From the NCBI GenBank assembly GCA_036172665.1, contig CM069870.1:27564001-27628000 (forward strand): DNA of 64,000 nt, written 5' to 3'. The position numbers and the translations under genes are program-made. The notes under the pieces are model-generated. The model was not told where the DNA came from and did not search any database. It worked only from the letters and a program-made list of their open reading frames with translations. This DNA comes from Prosopocoilus inquinatus (taxonomy: Eukaryota; Arthropoda; Insecta; Coleoptera; Lucanidae). Shown in pieces: positions 21,564-32,914 of this stretch (positions are counted from its first letter, which is position 1; every line of letters starts with the position of its first letter).

Positions 21564-22971
21564 TTAGTGAAACACAATTGTTTGATTATGTATTATTTAT
21601 AAGTTGGAAACACTTGTCACAATGCGCGGAAAACAAAGTTGGCAACAGTGCTTTGAAACACATGCGCGTAAGATTACGATTGTGTATGCGTGACAAAATG
21701 AACGCAAAATAAAAGTTCTATAAAATTGTAATTAGTGGTTTATTTCAATCGTCGACCAGCAAACCCAAAAATAAGTGTTCAACGCCAAGGCAAACAATCA
21801 AACCAAGTGAAAACACAATACAATAGTTTAAGAAAAATGGTTTTGAATGTATGTTACACGGTGAAAGATGCAGAGGTAATCTGATGTACTCGATGCGGGC
21901 AAATTCAGTGCGCAAGAGGGGTATCACATTGCGAGACTACATCGTATTAGGAAAGACCGTTTACCATAAAATATTTGATGATGAGTCAATAGTGTTTACA
22001 CCACGGGTTTTTCATGACGTAACATCTCGTACTTGCGACAAAAATAAAAACGCAAGTGTTCGACTCTGACGATGAAAGAAGGTACAAATATTTTAAAATA
22101 AAACTAACTATATTCGTAACTTGTGCTAAGATAAATTATTCTAAATACTTTTATTTTGACCCAAAGATGGCAACCTTGTAGTATGGCTGGACACTCGTTG
22201 TACAAGACAATAAAAAAACCTTGACTTGTGTAAGAAACAATGTGAATGTTGCGAATAAGTAATTAATCTTAAAATTTAAAAATACATATGTAACTTCTTT
22301 GAAGTGTATACCTTGGTTTTGTATGTAATTATTTTTAGTAATTTTTAAATATTTAGAAGTATTAAACCAAGGGATGTATGCCAACCCATAATTAATGAAT
22401 TAAAAAATAAAGATTTCTGAAAAAATTCGGCAATCTCAACTGTTGTGTCAAAAAGACCGACATTTAAACTATACAGAAACTGAACTATGCAAAAAATAGC
22501 CGCCTTTAAAACAAGGCAAAAGTTATTTCTAAATTTAAATGTAATTAATGCAAGCATTGTTTCTTACAGTTGTTACAATTGTTATCAAGTTATTCACTTA
22601 CAAAGTGCTGCTTCGGTTTGCATAAGAAATAAAATTGCTAAGCCTTCTTGGCAGTTTCCGCTCTAAAATTTAAAATAGAATCGGAGTTATTCGAGTTCCG
22701 AAGTAGATACCGCATTTGTCTAATCCTGAACATTAGTGGTTATGGTTTATGTTACTACCGCCCCCTTTGAAAAATGTTTAAACTTGGCACCTTCCGTTCC
22801 TGCTTTTTGCATAAAATAATATAGAAGTTTATTTAAATGTACATTTTTTTTTTATTAAAGGTTTTCTTGTTACACTTTTCGCACCACCAGTCTGCACCTC
22901 CCAGTTTGGAAGTCTCTACTGTACAATAAAATAAACTTAGCCCAATGTGTTTCAGTAAGGAAAAGGGCTTT
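21564..22971. other. Intergenic, possible eroded hAT end
   Basis: No gene seen. Near 22870-22910 the reverse complement reads CAGTAGAGACTTCCAAACTG, in the style of a hAT terminus, but I found no convincing partner end. Confidence 0.35.
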
Positions 22972-23096
22972 TTCGGATTCTCACAAGGACAGGCGTAGAA
23001 CCATTAGGAACACAATAATCACTTTATTTTTTGTTGTGAGGAACGTGCCCTCGCGGTTTCTAGGACGGTTCTGGACTATCCTTGCGAGAATCCGAA
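22972..23096. mobile_element. 125-bp MITE
   Basis: TIRs of about 30 bp: TTCGGATTCTCACAAGGACA and, inverted, TTCGGATTCTCGCAAGGATA, both continuing to a GAACC. GGCTT-like sequence on both sides may be the target duplication. Confidence 0.7.
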
Positions 23097-24225
23097 CAGG
23101 CTTATTAAAAATGAACACCATTATACAAGAACTTGCACAAAATGAGAGAGACAGACTACAACTGTGAATGTTCATTGGTTGTTAATACTTCTTCGTCGCT
23201 TTGTGCAAGATTTATATTAAATCTTGCATGATATCAAACGGACCTTAGTTACAGTTAACGTATTATGTGAGATGTCATTTTATATAGTGTGTTCGTGAAA
23301 CCGACAAATATGTCGTAGGTTTACGTCAAATCAAACATAACAAATATAAAATTCTCTTATTATGTGTGAGGGTGAACATTTGTTAAAGTCTCGTTACCTC
23401 ACAAAAAATATATTTCAAATGATCAAACGTATTTTATTGATCAGAACAGATTTTTTGAAACAGGTAATCGTTTCCTTGAAATAAAAAAAAAATATGAACA
23501 AATACAAATAAAACTGATGTAATTTGAGTGAGAAATACATCTAAGATTGCAATAGATCACAAGACAATTCTAAAAACAATTCTTTATAGTATTTCTTCAT
23601 TGATAGGCGAAACGACTCACTATGCCCATTTATGTATGTATACGTTTTTTATTAAGCCGCATTTCTTTATGACTTCTAATGAAAATACATAAAGTTGGCA
23701 GTTTCTCTGTTAAAAAAGTTATTTGCGAAATATATTTCCCGTTTTTTTTTACATAAAAACAGCTACATGCGAAACAGTAAATTTTATTCCAGTTTTTGGA
23801 ATATTTAATTAATCATGATCATCTTATATCGGTAAATGTCGAATTTTTAGGGGCGCTTTGCGTTGATTAAGTTTATAATCGTAATTGAATCAAACCTTGT
23901 TGAAGAAAAAGCGTCGGCAGGAAATGAATGCAGGCCGCATTTAATTATGAAAATTTTCAATTTCATCGATGCATTCTAGATCAAGTTATATACTTAGTTT
24001 TATTTGTTTACGCATATAAATAACAGTATTTATTGCTCAAAATATTATTATATGTCTTAATCAATATGGAAATCAAGGTGATACATCCGGACATGTGGGT
24101 ATTTCTATTTTTTTGAATTTGTTCTCGGTTTAATTTATAGTTTGGTTTGACACGGACGTATGATGTAAAAATGTAATTCTGACTTAACTCCTTTAATAGC
24201 CGCAAGCTCTAAGACATAAGTTATA
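23097..24225. other. Intergenic, no gene seen
   Basis: AT-rich sequence with no supported exon or element. Confidence 0.4.
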
Positions 24226-24681
24226 CAGGGTATTAATAAAAAAAAAAACTTACACATTCTGGCAGGTAGTAGTACAGATAAAAACAGGAAGAAACCTAAT
24301 AAATCCAGGTCCAATACTCAATGGTTTTTGAAATACGGTTTAATTAAAAAAAACTCACAGAATCAATAACGCATTTAGCACACTTAAAGTTACCGAAAAA
24401 CATTTATAAACTATTAGATGAAGTGGAACATGCCTCAAAGCTCATAGGGTACATTCGTATTGCCTCACATACTTTTGATTAATTTGGCAAGTTCCGCTAA
24501 AGTAAATTTACCTAAACGTGCGGACTAATAAATAATTTCCCTGTCAATATTTGTCATTACAGGACAACCTTTGTCTTTCTTTCAATAAGCTGTAAATCAA
24601 AATTTCAAAATCCTATACCTTGAAAACTATTGAATACTGGACCTGCGTTTGTGAAGTTTTCTTTTTTTATTCAACACCCTG
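24226..24681. mobile_element. TA-target MITE, 456 bp
   Basis: Ends CAGGGTATTAATAAAAA and, inverted, CAGGGTGTTGAATAAAA. Both are followed further in by matching CCAGGTCCAATACTCAATGG / GCAGGTCCAGTATTCAATAG. TA is on the left; the right-hand TA has changed. Non-coding. Confidence 0.75.
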
Positions 24682-25165
24682 AATTTTTAATATTTTATTT
24701 ACCTTCCTTCCTTCCTTCCGTTTTTGAAAGAATTAATCAAACAATATTTGTTCTAAAAAAAAACTGTTATTATACAGGCTGGAGCTAGGAGAAACGGAAC
24801 AAACGGCGCGAGTGTATTTTACACACGAAAACAAATTATAATCTGACTTAAAATAATAATTAGATTAAATCTATCTATCTATTAAATAAATTTTAATCTA
24901 AGTGGTAAGAAAATATATTTACCTTGTTTTTTTGGTATTTTTTAGTATCTATCGTTTATGCTTGTCATGGTTTTCAGTAAACGATTAAAAATACTATACA
25001 TTTACTCATCTTCCGAATATGTAAAAATAGTATTTTTTTATGGTTTTTATATTGGAAATGTTACAGTTGCGGTTAAAGAGTGTCGTCATCGGTTTCGCCT
25101 CTACAGAATTCAGAATAAAAACGTATTTACGTATTTATCAAAATAGTTGAAAGTCAGTTTCGATT

Positions 25166-25249
25166 GCAGTGGACATTCTGAGCAAATCCTGGACAGCTGT
25201 TTCGGCCCTTTTTGGGACCTTCTCAACAATAGAGTAGCTCGTATGACAT
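25166..25249 (-). ncRNA. Eroded hammerhead ribozyme (third family), copy 1
   Basis: Reverse complement: CGAGCUAC, a degraded core UUGAGAA in place of CUGANGA, a good stem II (GGUCC/GGGCC), CGAAA, stem III ACAGCUGU, cut triplet GUC, then CAGGAUUUGCUC. The GAAA and stem III side is intact, but the CUGANGA side has lost C3 and G8, so it is likely inactive. 25255-25310 is shared with the copy at 29241, and 25330-25460 is shared with 45990-46145. The ribozyme thus belongs to a longer repeat. Confidence 0.6.
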
Positions 25250-25309
25250 AAATCGTTAATAAATATTTTAATTCAGAATGCTTATGTTGCACAAAGTGTA
25301 TGAGACGAA

Positions 25310-25470
25310 AGAGTTAAGAAGAATTAAAAATTTGACAAGTTATTTCTAACACTAGTAAATTAATTATAAGGGAAACAACCGTCACCAAGGAAACATCACG
25401 TTATCGCAATAATACAAAAATTCGTTAAAAGACTTGCTGCTTTATGATTTCGCAACTATACATTCAAGCT
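25310..25470. repeat. Dispersed repeat shared with 45990-46145
   Basis: The two segments share TTGACAAGTTATTTCT, ACCGTCACCAAGGAAAC and AATTCGTTA/TTCGTTATAAGACTTG in the same order. Ends are not defined. It follows the eroded hammerhead at 25166-25249, so it may be another part of the same element. Confidence 0.6.
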
Positions 25471-25560
25471 CTACAGTTTTTGAGACCTAATTGCAGCAAG
25501 CGCTTTTGCATTATCCTGGTAGAAGATTATAATTTATCGTAATATCGTAAGCGAAAATAT

Positions 25561-26339
25561 CACACTCTGCACTCTGCAAAGTTGAAAACAAAAAAATTCA
25601 TCATTAACCACACAGCCATTTCGAACTAATCTTCTGAATGTTACTTGCTTTTCACTACAGCACTATTCATAGTATTCGTCACTCCACGATAATATTTTGT
25701 ATAAAGTAAGTTGGTTCACTCCCGGTACTTTTACAAAAAAGAAATTGCTCCATTCAATCCAGAAAATAGTGTCATAAACAATATTATATCTTTCAAGGTT
25801 TATATATAAATAGAATCAGCCAAAAAGAATAATAATGATTAGTTTATGTGTAACTAACAGAACACTAACAGAAATCATGAACTTTCACAGGAAGAGGAAG
25901 ATACTCGACATGTTGAAGCAATTTTTTTTTCCATTGTGACTTAAATTTTGTTTTGTTACAAATATTTTTTTTTAATTCATAAGGGATGAGATTATAACAT
26001 TTTAACGACCGACATGCTCAAGTTATTATTCGATGTAATATCATAGTTATGATTATATAAAACAAGTTGAATATGCGTACGGTATAATATATGTATCGAC
26101 TGATCACTATCATTATCCCCAGTTCCATAAAAGCTTGTCTACAAGATTGTCTGGAACACAGTTCTGCCAAGATACAAACTTCTTTTTTCTTAAATTAAAA
26201 TAATAAATTAATTAAAGTGTTTTCCTGTTGCGTAGCGGTTTACATATTCGCAAACAAAATACAGCTTCGTTTAATCTCTTTTTAAATCATTATTACGACA
26301 ATCATCAATCATTACTGTCAATATGCAAACCTAAAAATT
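25561..26339. other. Intergenic, no gene seen
   Basis: AT-rich sequence upstream (plus sense) of the LINE relic. It could include the decayed 3' part of that LINE. Confidence 0.35.
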
Positions 26340-27240
26340 TAACAGATACACGACTTTTTATATAATTATCATCGGAATTGTTTGTTTAAACTGTTAATAG
26401 TTTTAAAAATAATTACTTCGGTTTTATGTGTATTTATAATTATTGGTCTACTTGAATGATACCAAGCAGTTATCTCAGTTAAAGCTAGTTTTATATCTGT
26501 CAAAACATTTTGCAAGTTAGTTAAACAAATGCAAGTATCATCGGCCCCAGAAATTAGTTTAAACTTAGAATTTTGCAAAATACCATTACAATTAAATAAT
26601 GAAAATTATAAGGAGAAATATCGAATCCTGCGGTACACCACATGTAATACATTCAAAATTATATACCATGCGTTTTTTTTATTTGTCTTTATAGCAACTG
26701 TGTATGCTTTTATAAAAAAAAGCGCATTGTTGGTTGCCTACAGATTGAGTAAAACAATGCGTTGACATATCTTTTTATAAAAGTATACACACGCATGGTA
26801 TATACTCATTCATTTGTCATGAATCAGTTACAGCTTGACTGCGATTATTCAAATAAGATTTTAAAAATAATCATTCATTAGTTGCTAGGAATACCGTATT
26901 CCTTTAATTTTTTTAAAAGCAGTGAATGATCAACTAAAGCTTTTGATAAATGGCAATTAACTAAAGCGGAACTTTTGTTCATATTCCTAAACAAAAGCAA
27001 AAGTCTACTGCAAAACTGTTATTGTAGATAAATTGGATCTGTACCCACGCTGCGACATGAGAAAGATATTAAAATATTCAAAATAATTTACTAGCCCGTT
27101 TTTTTCTGTCAATTTCGAAAATTTTTGAGAAAGTTGTTAAAATTGAAATGGGTCTATAACTCTGAATAAGTAATTTTCCTTTATATGGGGGGAATTACAT
27201 TAGATATTTTAAAGGTTTTAGGAAATTTTCCATTGGATTC
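26340..27240 (-). pseudogene. Non-LTR retrotransposon (LINE) reverse transcriptase relic
   Basis: Read on the minus strand from 27240, motifs of a LINE reverse transcriptase appear in the correct order in drifting frames: SYRPISILTTFSKIFE, then LSKALVDHSLLLKKLKEYGI, then a LNNRSQAV piece, then GVPQDSIFLLI. The catalytic ADD box follows in GADDTCICLTN, ending with a HKTEVIIF motif near 26400. The second position of the usual YADD box is kept while the Tyr is changed. Stops and frameshifts are frequent. A hairpin MITE (26662-26803) interrupts the gene just before the GVPQ motif. Clade not resolved (CR1/Jockey-like in style). Confidence 0.82.
26662..26803. mobile_element. Hairpin MITE inserted in the LINE relic
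   Basis: Inverted ends TATACCATGCGT / ACGCATGGTATA enclose inner inverted words (TGCTTTTATAAAAA / TTTTTATAAAAGTATAC and GCGCATTGTT / AACAATGCG). It sits between the LNNRSQAV and GVPQ parts of the reverse transcriptase. This shows insertion into an already resident LINE. Confidence 0.75.
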
Positions 27241-28095
27241 AAACTTCGTTAATAACGTACGCTAATGGTTTTTCTAATATATGACTTGAACCTTTCACCA
27301 TTTTATTACGTACGTCATCTACTCTAGCAGCATCGTAGAAATAGAAATAGTAGATAATAGTAGAAATGATATCCATTATTTTCATTTCCGAGACAGATGC
27401 AACAACAAATGTGGTATTCATATTCATGTTAAAACTAATTTGTTCGGTAGATAATTTGTTTAGCAAATCTTGCGGAAGATTAAAAAAAATAGTTATTAAA
27501 TTGATCAGCTATGGCTGTATTCCTGTAACATTGCTAAGAAAAAATAGCACAATATTGCAAGAAGCATAAAAAGACAAACAAGAAAGCAGTTGTTGAAATG
27601 TTGGTTACATGAATGCTAATAGAGCATTTTTGGAAATTCCACATAATTTATGATCTCGCCGATGACAAACTGTATGATATACTTTATACAAATTCGCTAT
27701 CTTGACCATCTAGGAAGTTATGGAATACGTTTTTACTGCACATGTAAATTGCACTAGAAAAGCGAAAATGCTGAAAAAAGTTAAAAATGTCACTTTAAGC
27801 AAAATGAAAGAAAAATAAGGAAACTTCCCGATACGAAGAAAGCAAAAAATCGTAGTATCTCTTAGTAGATGTTGAAACTGTCAACCGTTTTGTAAGTGAC
27901 AATATCCTCCACTAAATAATACTTATGTAAAAATCTAAAATGAAATAAATAAGCAAATAGAAAAAATGCTTTTTTAGAATAAAAAAAATGGTGATTGCGG
28001 TTGAGCCATGACTCCTTGGCTCCGTTCAGAAAGCCGCCACTGATGTATTTTCTGCTATAATTTACTGATGCTACCATGAGCGTTCTTTTGTTATA
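27241..28095. other. Intergenic, possibly more eroded LINE
   Basis: The minus-strand frame at 27466-27239 precedes the LINE motifs and may be its upstream part, but I recognise no motif in it. The rest is featureless AT-rich sequence. Confidence 0.35.
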
Positions 28096-29103
28096 CGGGG
28101 TGTAATCAAATTAGTTTCACATATTACTACTGTAAGTTCCTCGTCATGTAAGAGAATTAATGCCGCAATTATCAAAGGTATAACTCAAAAATAAAAAAAT
28201 TACCTACTAAGAGAGCGCAGGTACATTTGCTTGAGAACTTCTGGTCGATCGTGCGTAAAGAAATCATAAAATAAAACTCCAGCAAAAGTCAAGGTCAAGT
28301 CCTTGATCGCATTTTTAAAAGCTGTGATGTTTTATGTAAACATAATATCAAATTCATAATGTCCCGGTGGTTGCCCACGTATGCAATTTGATTAAAGAAC
28401 ACCATTTTAAATCTACTCTCATTGACTATAGAATTAAATTTATTTTATTAGACAATCGACAATAATTAGGTCTTAGTTTGAATCACATAAAATAAACTTT
28501 ATTCAATAACTAAAGAGTCTTCAATAACGACAAGACTAAATATATAAATACGTAAAATGTATTCAACAATAATTTAAGTAAAAAATAGTTTCTTTTTCAG
28601 ATACTCCTCGATGTCATTTATCTGTACAATGTAAGCAAAACAAAATAATCAAACCATAAATGAAGGGACGATGAATACCGACGTGCGTTGTTTACGATAA
28701 TTTTTAGAACGTTTCCTTAAATGTTTTTGTTTCCTAACTTTTACTTATTGTTACACTTTTGTCAGCAGAAAATTAACTTAATTAATCCAGTAAGTAATGC
28801 CACAAACGTGATGAATGTTTACTTTCTTTTGTTATGGAATTGCTGAGCGAAGATTTTATTGACTCAGTGCGCTTCATTTCGATGACGCTTTATTGCTTTA
28901 TGTTTTGTTTATAATGTAATGTTTTGCTTAGAAAAATTCACACACGATCGGTCAGAGGTTCTCAAACAGAAAGACTCCGGGCTCTTGTGGGGCTTTAATT
29001 TCTTTCATTTTTTACCAAAAAAATTAAGATATGCAGAATTCGTTTTTTTAAGTCACGAAGAACTTACAGTTTTAATACGTAAAACTTATTTGATGACACC
29101 CTG
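28096..29103. mobile_element. TA-target MITE, about 1 kb
   Basis: Ends CGGGGTGTAATCAAATTAG and, inverted, CAGGGTGTCATCAAATAAG. Similarity continues inward (CTGTAAGTTCCTCGT / CTGTAAGTTCTTCGT), giving TIRs of about 60 bp. TA is at 28094-28095 and 29104-29105. Non-coding. A CAGAGGTTCTCAAAC word at 28955 looks like an eroded hAT end inside it. Confidence 0.8.
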
Positions 29104-29240
29104 TATAAGTAATAAGCAAAATTAATTTCCTTTTTTCAAGAACTTATTCACGCATTTCACAGACATTGGCTTCCCTATAATACTTTTTATAATTTTCTTG
29201 AAATGTAAATGTACATAAATTAATTGCAGTCAGTTTCGTT

Positions 29241-29322
29241 TACTGTGCATTTCCCGAGCATCTCCTGGACAGCTGATACGGCCCTATTTGAAGCCTCCTC
29301 TGCAAGGGAGTAACTCAATCAT
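29241..29322 (-). ncRNA. Eroded hammerhead ribozyme (third family), copy 2
   Basis: Reverse complement: GAGUUACUCCCUUG, core CAGAGGA (one change from CUGANGA), stem II GGC/GCC, GUAU in place of GAAA, stem III and cut site CAGCUGUC, then CAGGAG...GCUC. The loss of GAAA should abolish cleavage. It shares ATTTTAATTCARAATGCTTAT with the copy at 25166. Confidence 0.55.
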
Positions 29323-31091
29323 CATAAACTCTGTTAATATCTACATATTTTAATTCAAAATGCTTATATTACACAAAGTATATGAATTTTAATGAAAGTA
29401 TATTGTCGAAAATTGCCAACTTCTTTTTAGCAATTTATTCCTCGGTGATACCAGCCAACTTTACTTGAATCAAACAATTCATGTCACACACCACGAAGTT
29501 CTCGTAGCTCAAGAACTTCACTGGAATCAATTTTATACGCATATTTTTCAAAACTTTTATGCTTTTTGAAGGGCTTATTTTTGCTATTTTTCTTTTTTTT
29601 AAATCCACACTTTAAACACCGTTCACGTAAACGTCAGGTGCTGTCATACGACGTTTCTTTAAAAAAAATATTCGCCTGTTATTTCAGACATCAATTAATA
29701 ACATTTTCCGCTGACTGCACCAGTGTGCACTGAGCGTACCTCCACCTCGTTTTATTACATAAAGCTGAACCGAGATGGTAATACACTCAGTGCACACAGG
29801 GGCGGGCGAAACGGGCGATTGCCCTGTGCCCCAATTTTGAGGCGCGCTGAACTAGGATATTTTTTATGAATAATAATTTCAGAAACTATAAATTAATATT
29901 ATTTCTACTTGTAATAAAACAGTAAATTTCTGATATTCTAACCTCAAATATCTCATAAACTGCTTTTCCAAATGTTCCAAATTCATGATAAACAATACAA
30001 AGGAAGAATGCGATCTGTTAATTAAAATTATTAAAAAAAAATGCCAAGAGAAAAGCTGAAACTAAAAAAAAAGAAAAGAAAAAAAAACAAAAAATGATCG
30101 ACTACTTTTCCGGCAAAATGTAAAAAAAAAAAACAGGAGAAGAGAATCAAACAAAATCCAAACATGAAGCAGACGGTGAACAGAAAACAAAAGAAAGTCA
30201 ACGATTTACCGGTGAAATTTGAAAATAATTTAAAAGAAAAACAGCAATATGTATGTAGAAAGAAGTAATTGTGCGGAGCGGAACGCCTTGCAAGACAATA
30301 TTTCGATGAAAGAAAAAAATAGTAAAAATAAATACAAAAAATAAAGCCAGCAATGAAAAAGCGATGAAAATTTAGTAGAAAGAAACTGAAAAATAATTAA
30401 TTCCAATAAAAGCAGCAAAAGAAAATCGATCAAGAAAAAACTATCACGTTTTCTTTTGCTGCATTCATGTGTAGCGCGAGTGCGTAAAACTTAGATTATT
30501 TTTTTTTGTTCGTCTGATATAGTAGAGTTGATGGCAGACAGAAAAATCGAGTATCTATACCGAAAATATCAAGAATATCAAGGACGAGAGATTTTACAAA
30601 ATTTTTGTTGATGTAAATTTTTCGAATTCGGTCTTATTTTGGTAACTTCACACAAATACGTTTCAATTTTTAACTGCGGTAGTCGTCATTTGTTTTTCTC
30701 ATTTTCTTTAAGAGTTTTATTTTATTTTTTTTTGCAATTCCAATCTTGTTAGCCAAAAATGCTGTCTTTTATTGTTTTTGATTTTTACAGCCTCTTGACG
30801 AATTTGATAAGGAACCAAAATGTCTTCTTTGTTTATTAATTTACGATAAAATGAGAAAGGAGAATTTGAAGTAAGAATTTTATTCCCTATTGTTTGGTAA
30901 AATAATATACAGGTGCTCCATGTCTTTTTGTCCACCGTAAGCACGATATTCAGTTGTTTTTCTTTCAGACTATATCGTTGCAATTCAATCGTGAGAAATA
31001 CTGTTCACTTCTATTTGTTTGTTAATTTAACCAAATTTGTAGCTTCTATAAACAAAGTTAGCAATAATACAGATTTGTATTTGATAGTATA

Positions 31092-32808
31092 CATTGTGTC
31101 CACATTTCGACGCTCACCATTGGCATCTCGTTTATTAGAAGACATAGAGCAACGGTTAAATGAGGAATGTTTTCCAGAATTCAATGCTCGCAACAGATCT
31201 CATTTCAAATTGACCATAACTTTTTTAAATTTTAAGATAATTTAAGAAAACCCAAATTTGACGATTTCAATACTCCTCAATAACTCAATAACACCTGATG
31301 TGACCTCATCTAAACCTTTACATTGTTCAGACACTTTTTTAAGACAAAGTTTTTGATGCAAACAGAAATCTCCGATTGTCGTTCGTTTTCAAGTTGTTAG
31401 CGCTGACTTTTATTTTTCAAATGGCACCCATATTAGGTTTTTGGTTAGTTAGACAGTTTGTAAAAAGAGCCTTTCAATGATGTATAACATACCCGAAATT
31501 TTTTATTTTTAGGGGAAATATTAATAAAAACATAAATTAATCTCTTATGAAATTAGTAGGCTATGATATTAAACACTTAGTACTGTAAAATAACGAAACG
31601 ATATTGACGTAACAGATATTTGGAAGTACTAACAAACGAAAAATACCTGCTTCGAGACAAATTATAAATCCTGACGACATGCAAAACATCTGGTTCCAGC
31701 AGGATGGTTACCTGGTCCATAACACTCGTGAGGTACACTTTTTGGGAGAAAACATTAATGAGAGTGCTTTCAAATAATGGACCAGTACAATTGTTTGCGA
31801 GATCACCCGACCTTACCCCCCTTGACTTTCATTTATACCACTAAAAACGAAGTATTTAATTTTGCACCGCCAAAAGCTCGAGGAATTTTAGAACAAAGAA
31901 TTCTGAATGTGCTGAGATCATTAAATGAAAACACATTTTGTAGTGTCTGAAACTCTGTTAGAATAAAATGTCAAAAGTGTGTGGAACAGAATGGTCGTCA
32001 TACTGAACACTTTCTTTAAGTCACCCTGAACTTTTAGTACGCTTTATTTACTTTTTTTTTCTTTTATGACTTTTATTATCATTTCGTTATTTTACAGCAA
32101 ATTTAGCATTTCTTTAAGCTTTCTCACTGGTGTTTAATTCCATTACCTACTAATTTCATAAGAGATTAATTTATGTTCTTGTTAATATCTTCCCTAAAAA
32201 TAAAAATTCTTCGGGTATGTTATACATCGTTGAGAAGCTCTTTTTAAAGACTATCTAACTAACCAAAAACCTAATATGGGTGCCATATGAATAACAAAAG
32301 TTAGCGCTAATAACTTGAAACAAATGACAATCGGAGTTGCTGTTTGCCTCAAAAACTTTGTCTTAAGAAAGTATCGGTTTGTGAAATGATTCCGGTGTTT
32401 GTATGCATGTCAGAATTAGCACAAATACTGTCGACGGCATTATGAATACACTCCTCTGAAATGCTGTTCTCTCACCGTTCGTGAATTGCGGTATTTTATT
32501 AAGTAATAATACTGTGTAGATAGTAATCATATTTAGCGTTAACGCGTTCAATAATTACTTTTCACAAATTAAACTGTTGATCCCAAGAGAAGAGGTTACA
32601 TCAGGTGTTATCGAGTTATTGAGGAATATTGAAATCGTCAAATTTGAGTTTTCTCAAATTATCTTAAAATTTAAAAAAGTTATGGTGAATTTGAAATGAG
32701 ATTTGTTGCGAACATTGATTTTTGCAAAACATTCCCCATTTAACCGTTGCTCTATGTCTTCTAATAACCGAGATACCAATGGTGAGCATCGAAATGTGGA
32801 CACAGTGG
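31092..32808. mobile_element. Long-TIR IS630/Tc1-mariner-like element, about 1.7 kb
   Basis: The arms at 31092-31560 and about 32140-32808 are inverted copies (CATTGTGTCCACATTTCGAC / CCACTGTGTCCACATTTCGA at the ends), flanked by TA. Its size is close to the other IS630-like element here (about 1.72 kb without its insertion). The right arm holds about 190 bp (32388-32580) not present in the left arm. That segment recurs at 34355-34770. Confidence 0.8.
31670..32030 (+). pseudogene. IS630/Tc1-mariner-like transposase relic
   Basis: Between the two arms the plus strand encodes a broken DDE-transposase C-terminus. NIWFQQDGYLVHNTRE corresponds to the catalytic QDG.xxH segment. A degraded RSPDLTPLDF motif follows near 31800, and a QNGRHTEHF-like tail lies near 31995. 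Several stops and frame changes are present. This is the same general family as the relic at 55136-55960. The arms carry no further coding sequence, so the element is defective. Confidence 0.75.
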
Positions 32809-32914
32809 TATACATTATCGTATATAAAGGGCGCTGAAAATTGTTTAGCCCGTTGTGCTGAAAACCCTAAATCCGACTCTGAATGCACACTAGTGTAGCC
32901 AGTGGAAAACGCTA

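Larger units (their letters stand above)
29797..32881. mobile_element. hAT-type element, about 3.1 kb, with a nested long-TIR element
   Basis: Ends CAGGGGCGGGCGAAACGGGC and, inverted, CAGAGTCGGATTTAGGG. Target duplication AGTGCACA / AATGCACA (29789-29796, 32882-32889), 8 bp with one change. CAGNGGCGGATTTAGGG-like ends are common in hAT elements. The left interior (about 30000-30480) is purine-rich and non-coding. It carries the element at 31092-32808. No hAT transposase seen. Confidence 0.78.
29699..32914. mobile_element. Family D MITE split by a hAT-type insertion
   Basis: The outer ends (TAACATTTTCCGCTGACTGC at left, TAGCGTTTTCCACTGGCTAC inverted at right) are the same MITE as 21430-21563. 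Here it is interrupted after CACTCAGTGCACA by the element at 29797-32881. Confidence 0.8.

Noticed and set aside
22151..22557. Hydrophobic minus-strand frames as membrane proteins
   Set aside because: T-rich codons from AT-rich DNA give such frames by chance; no start context, splice signals or homology cue.
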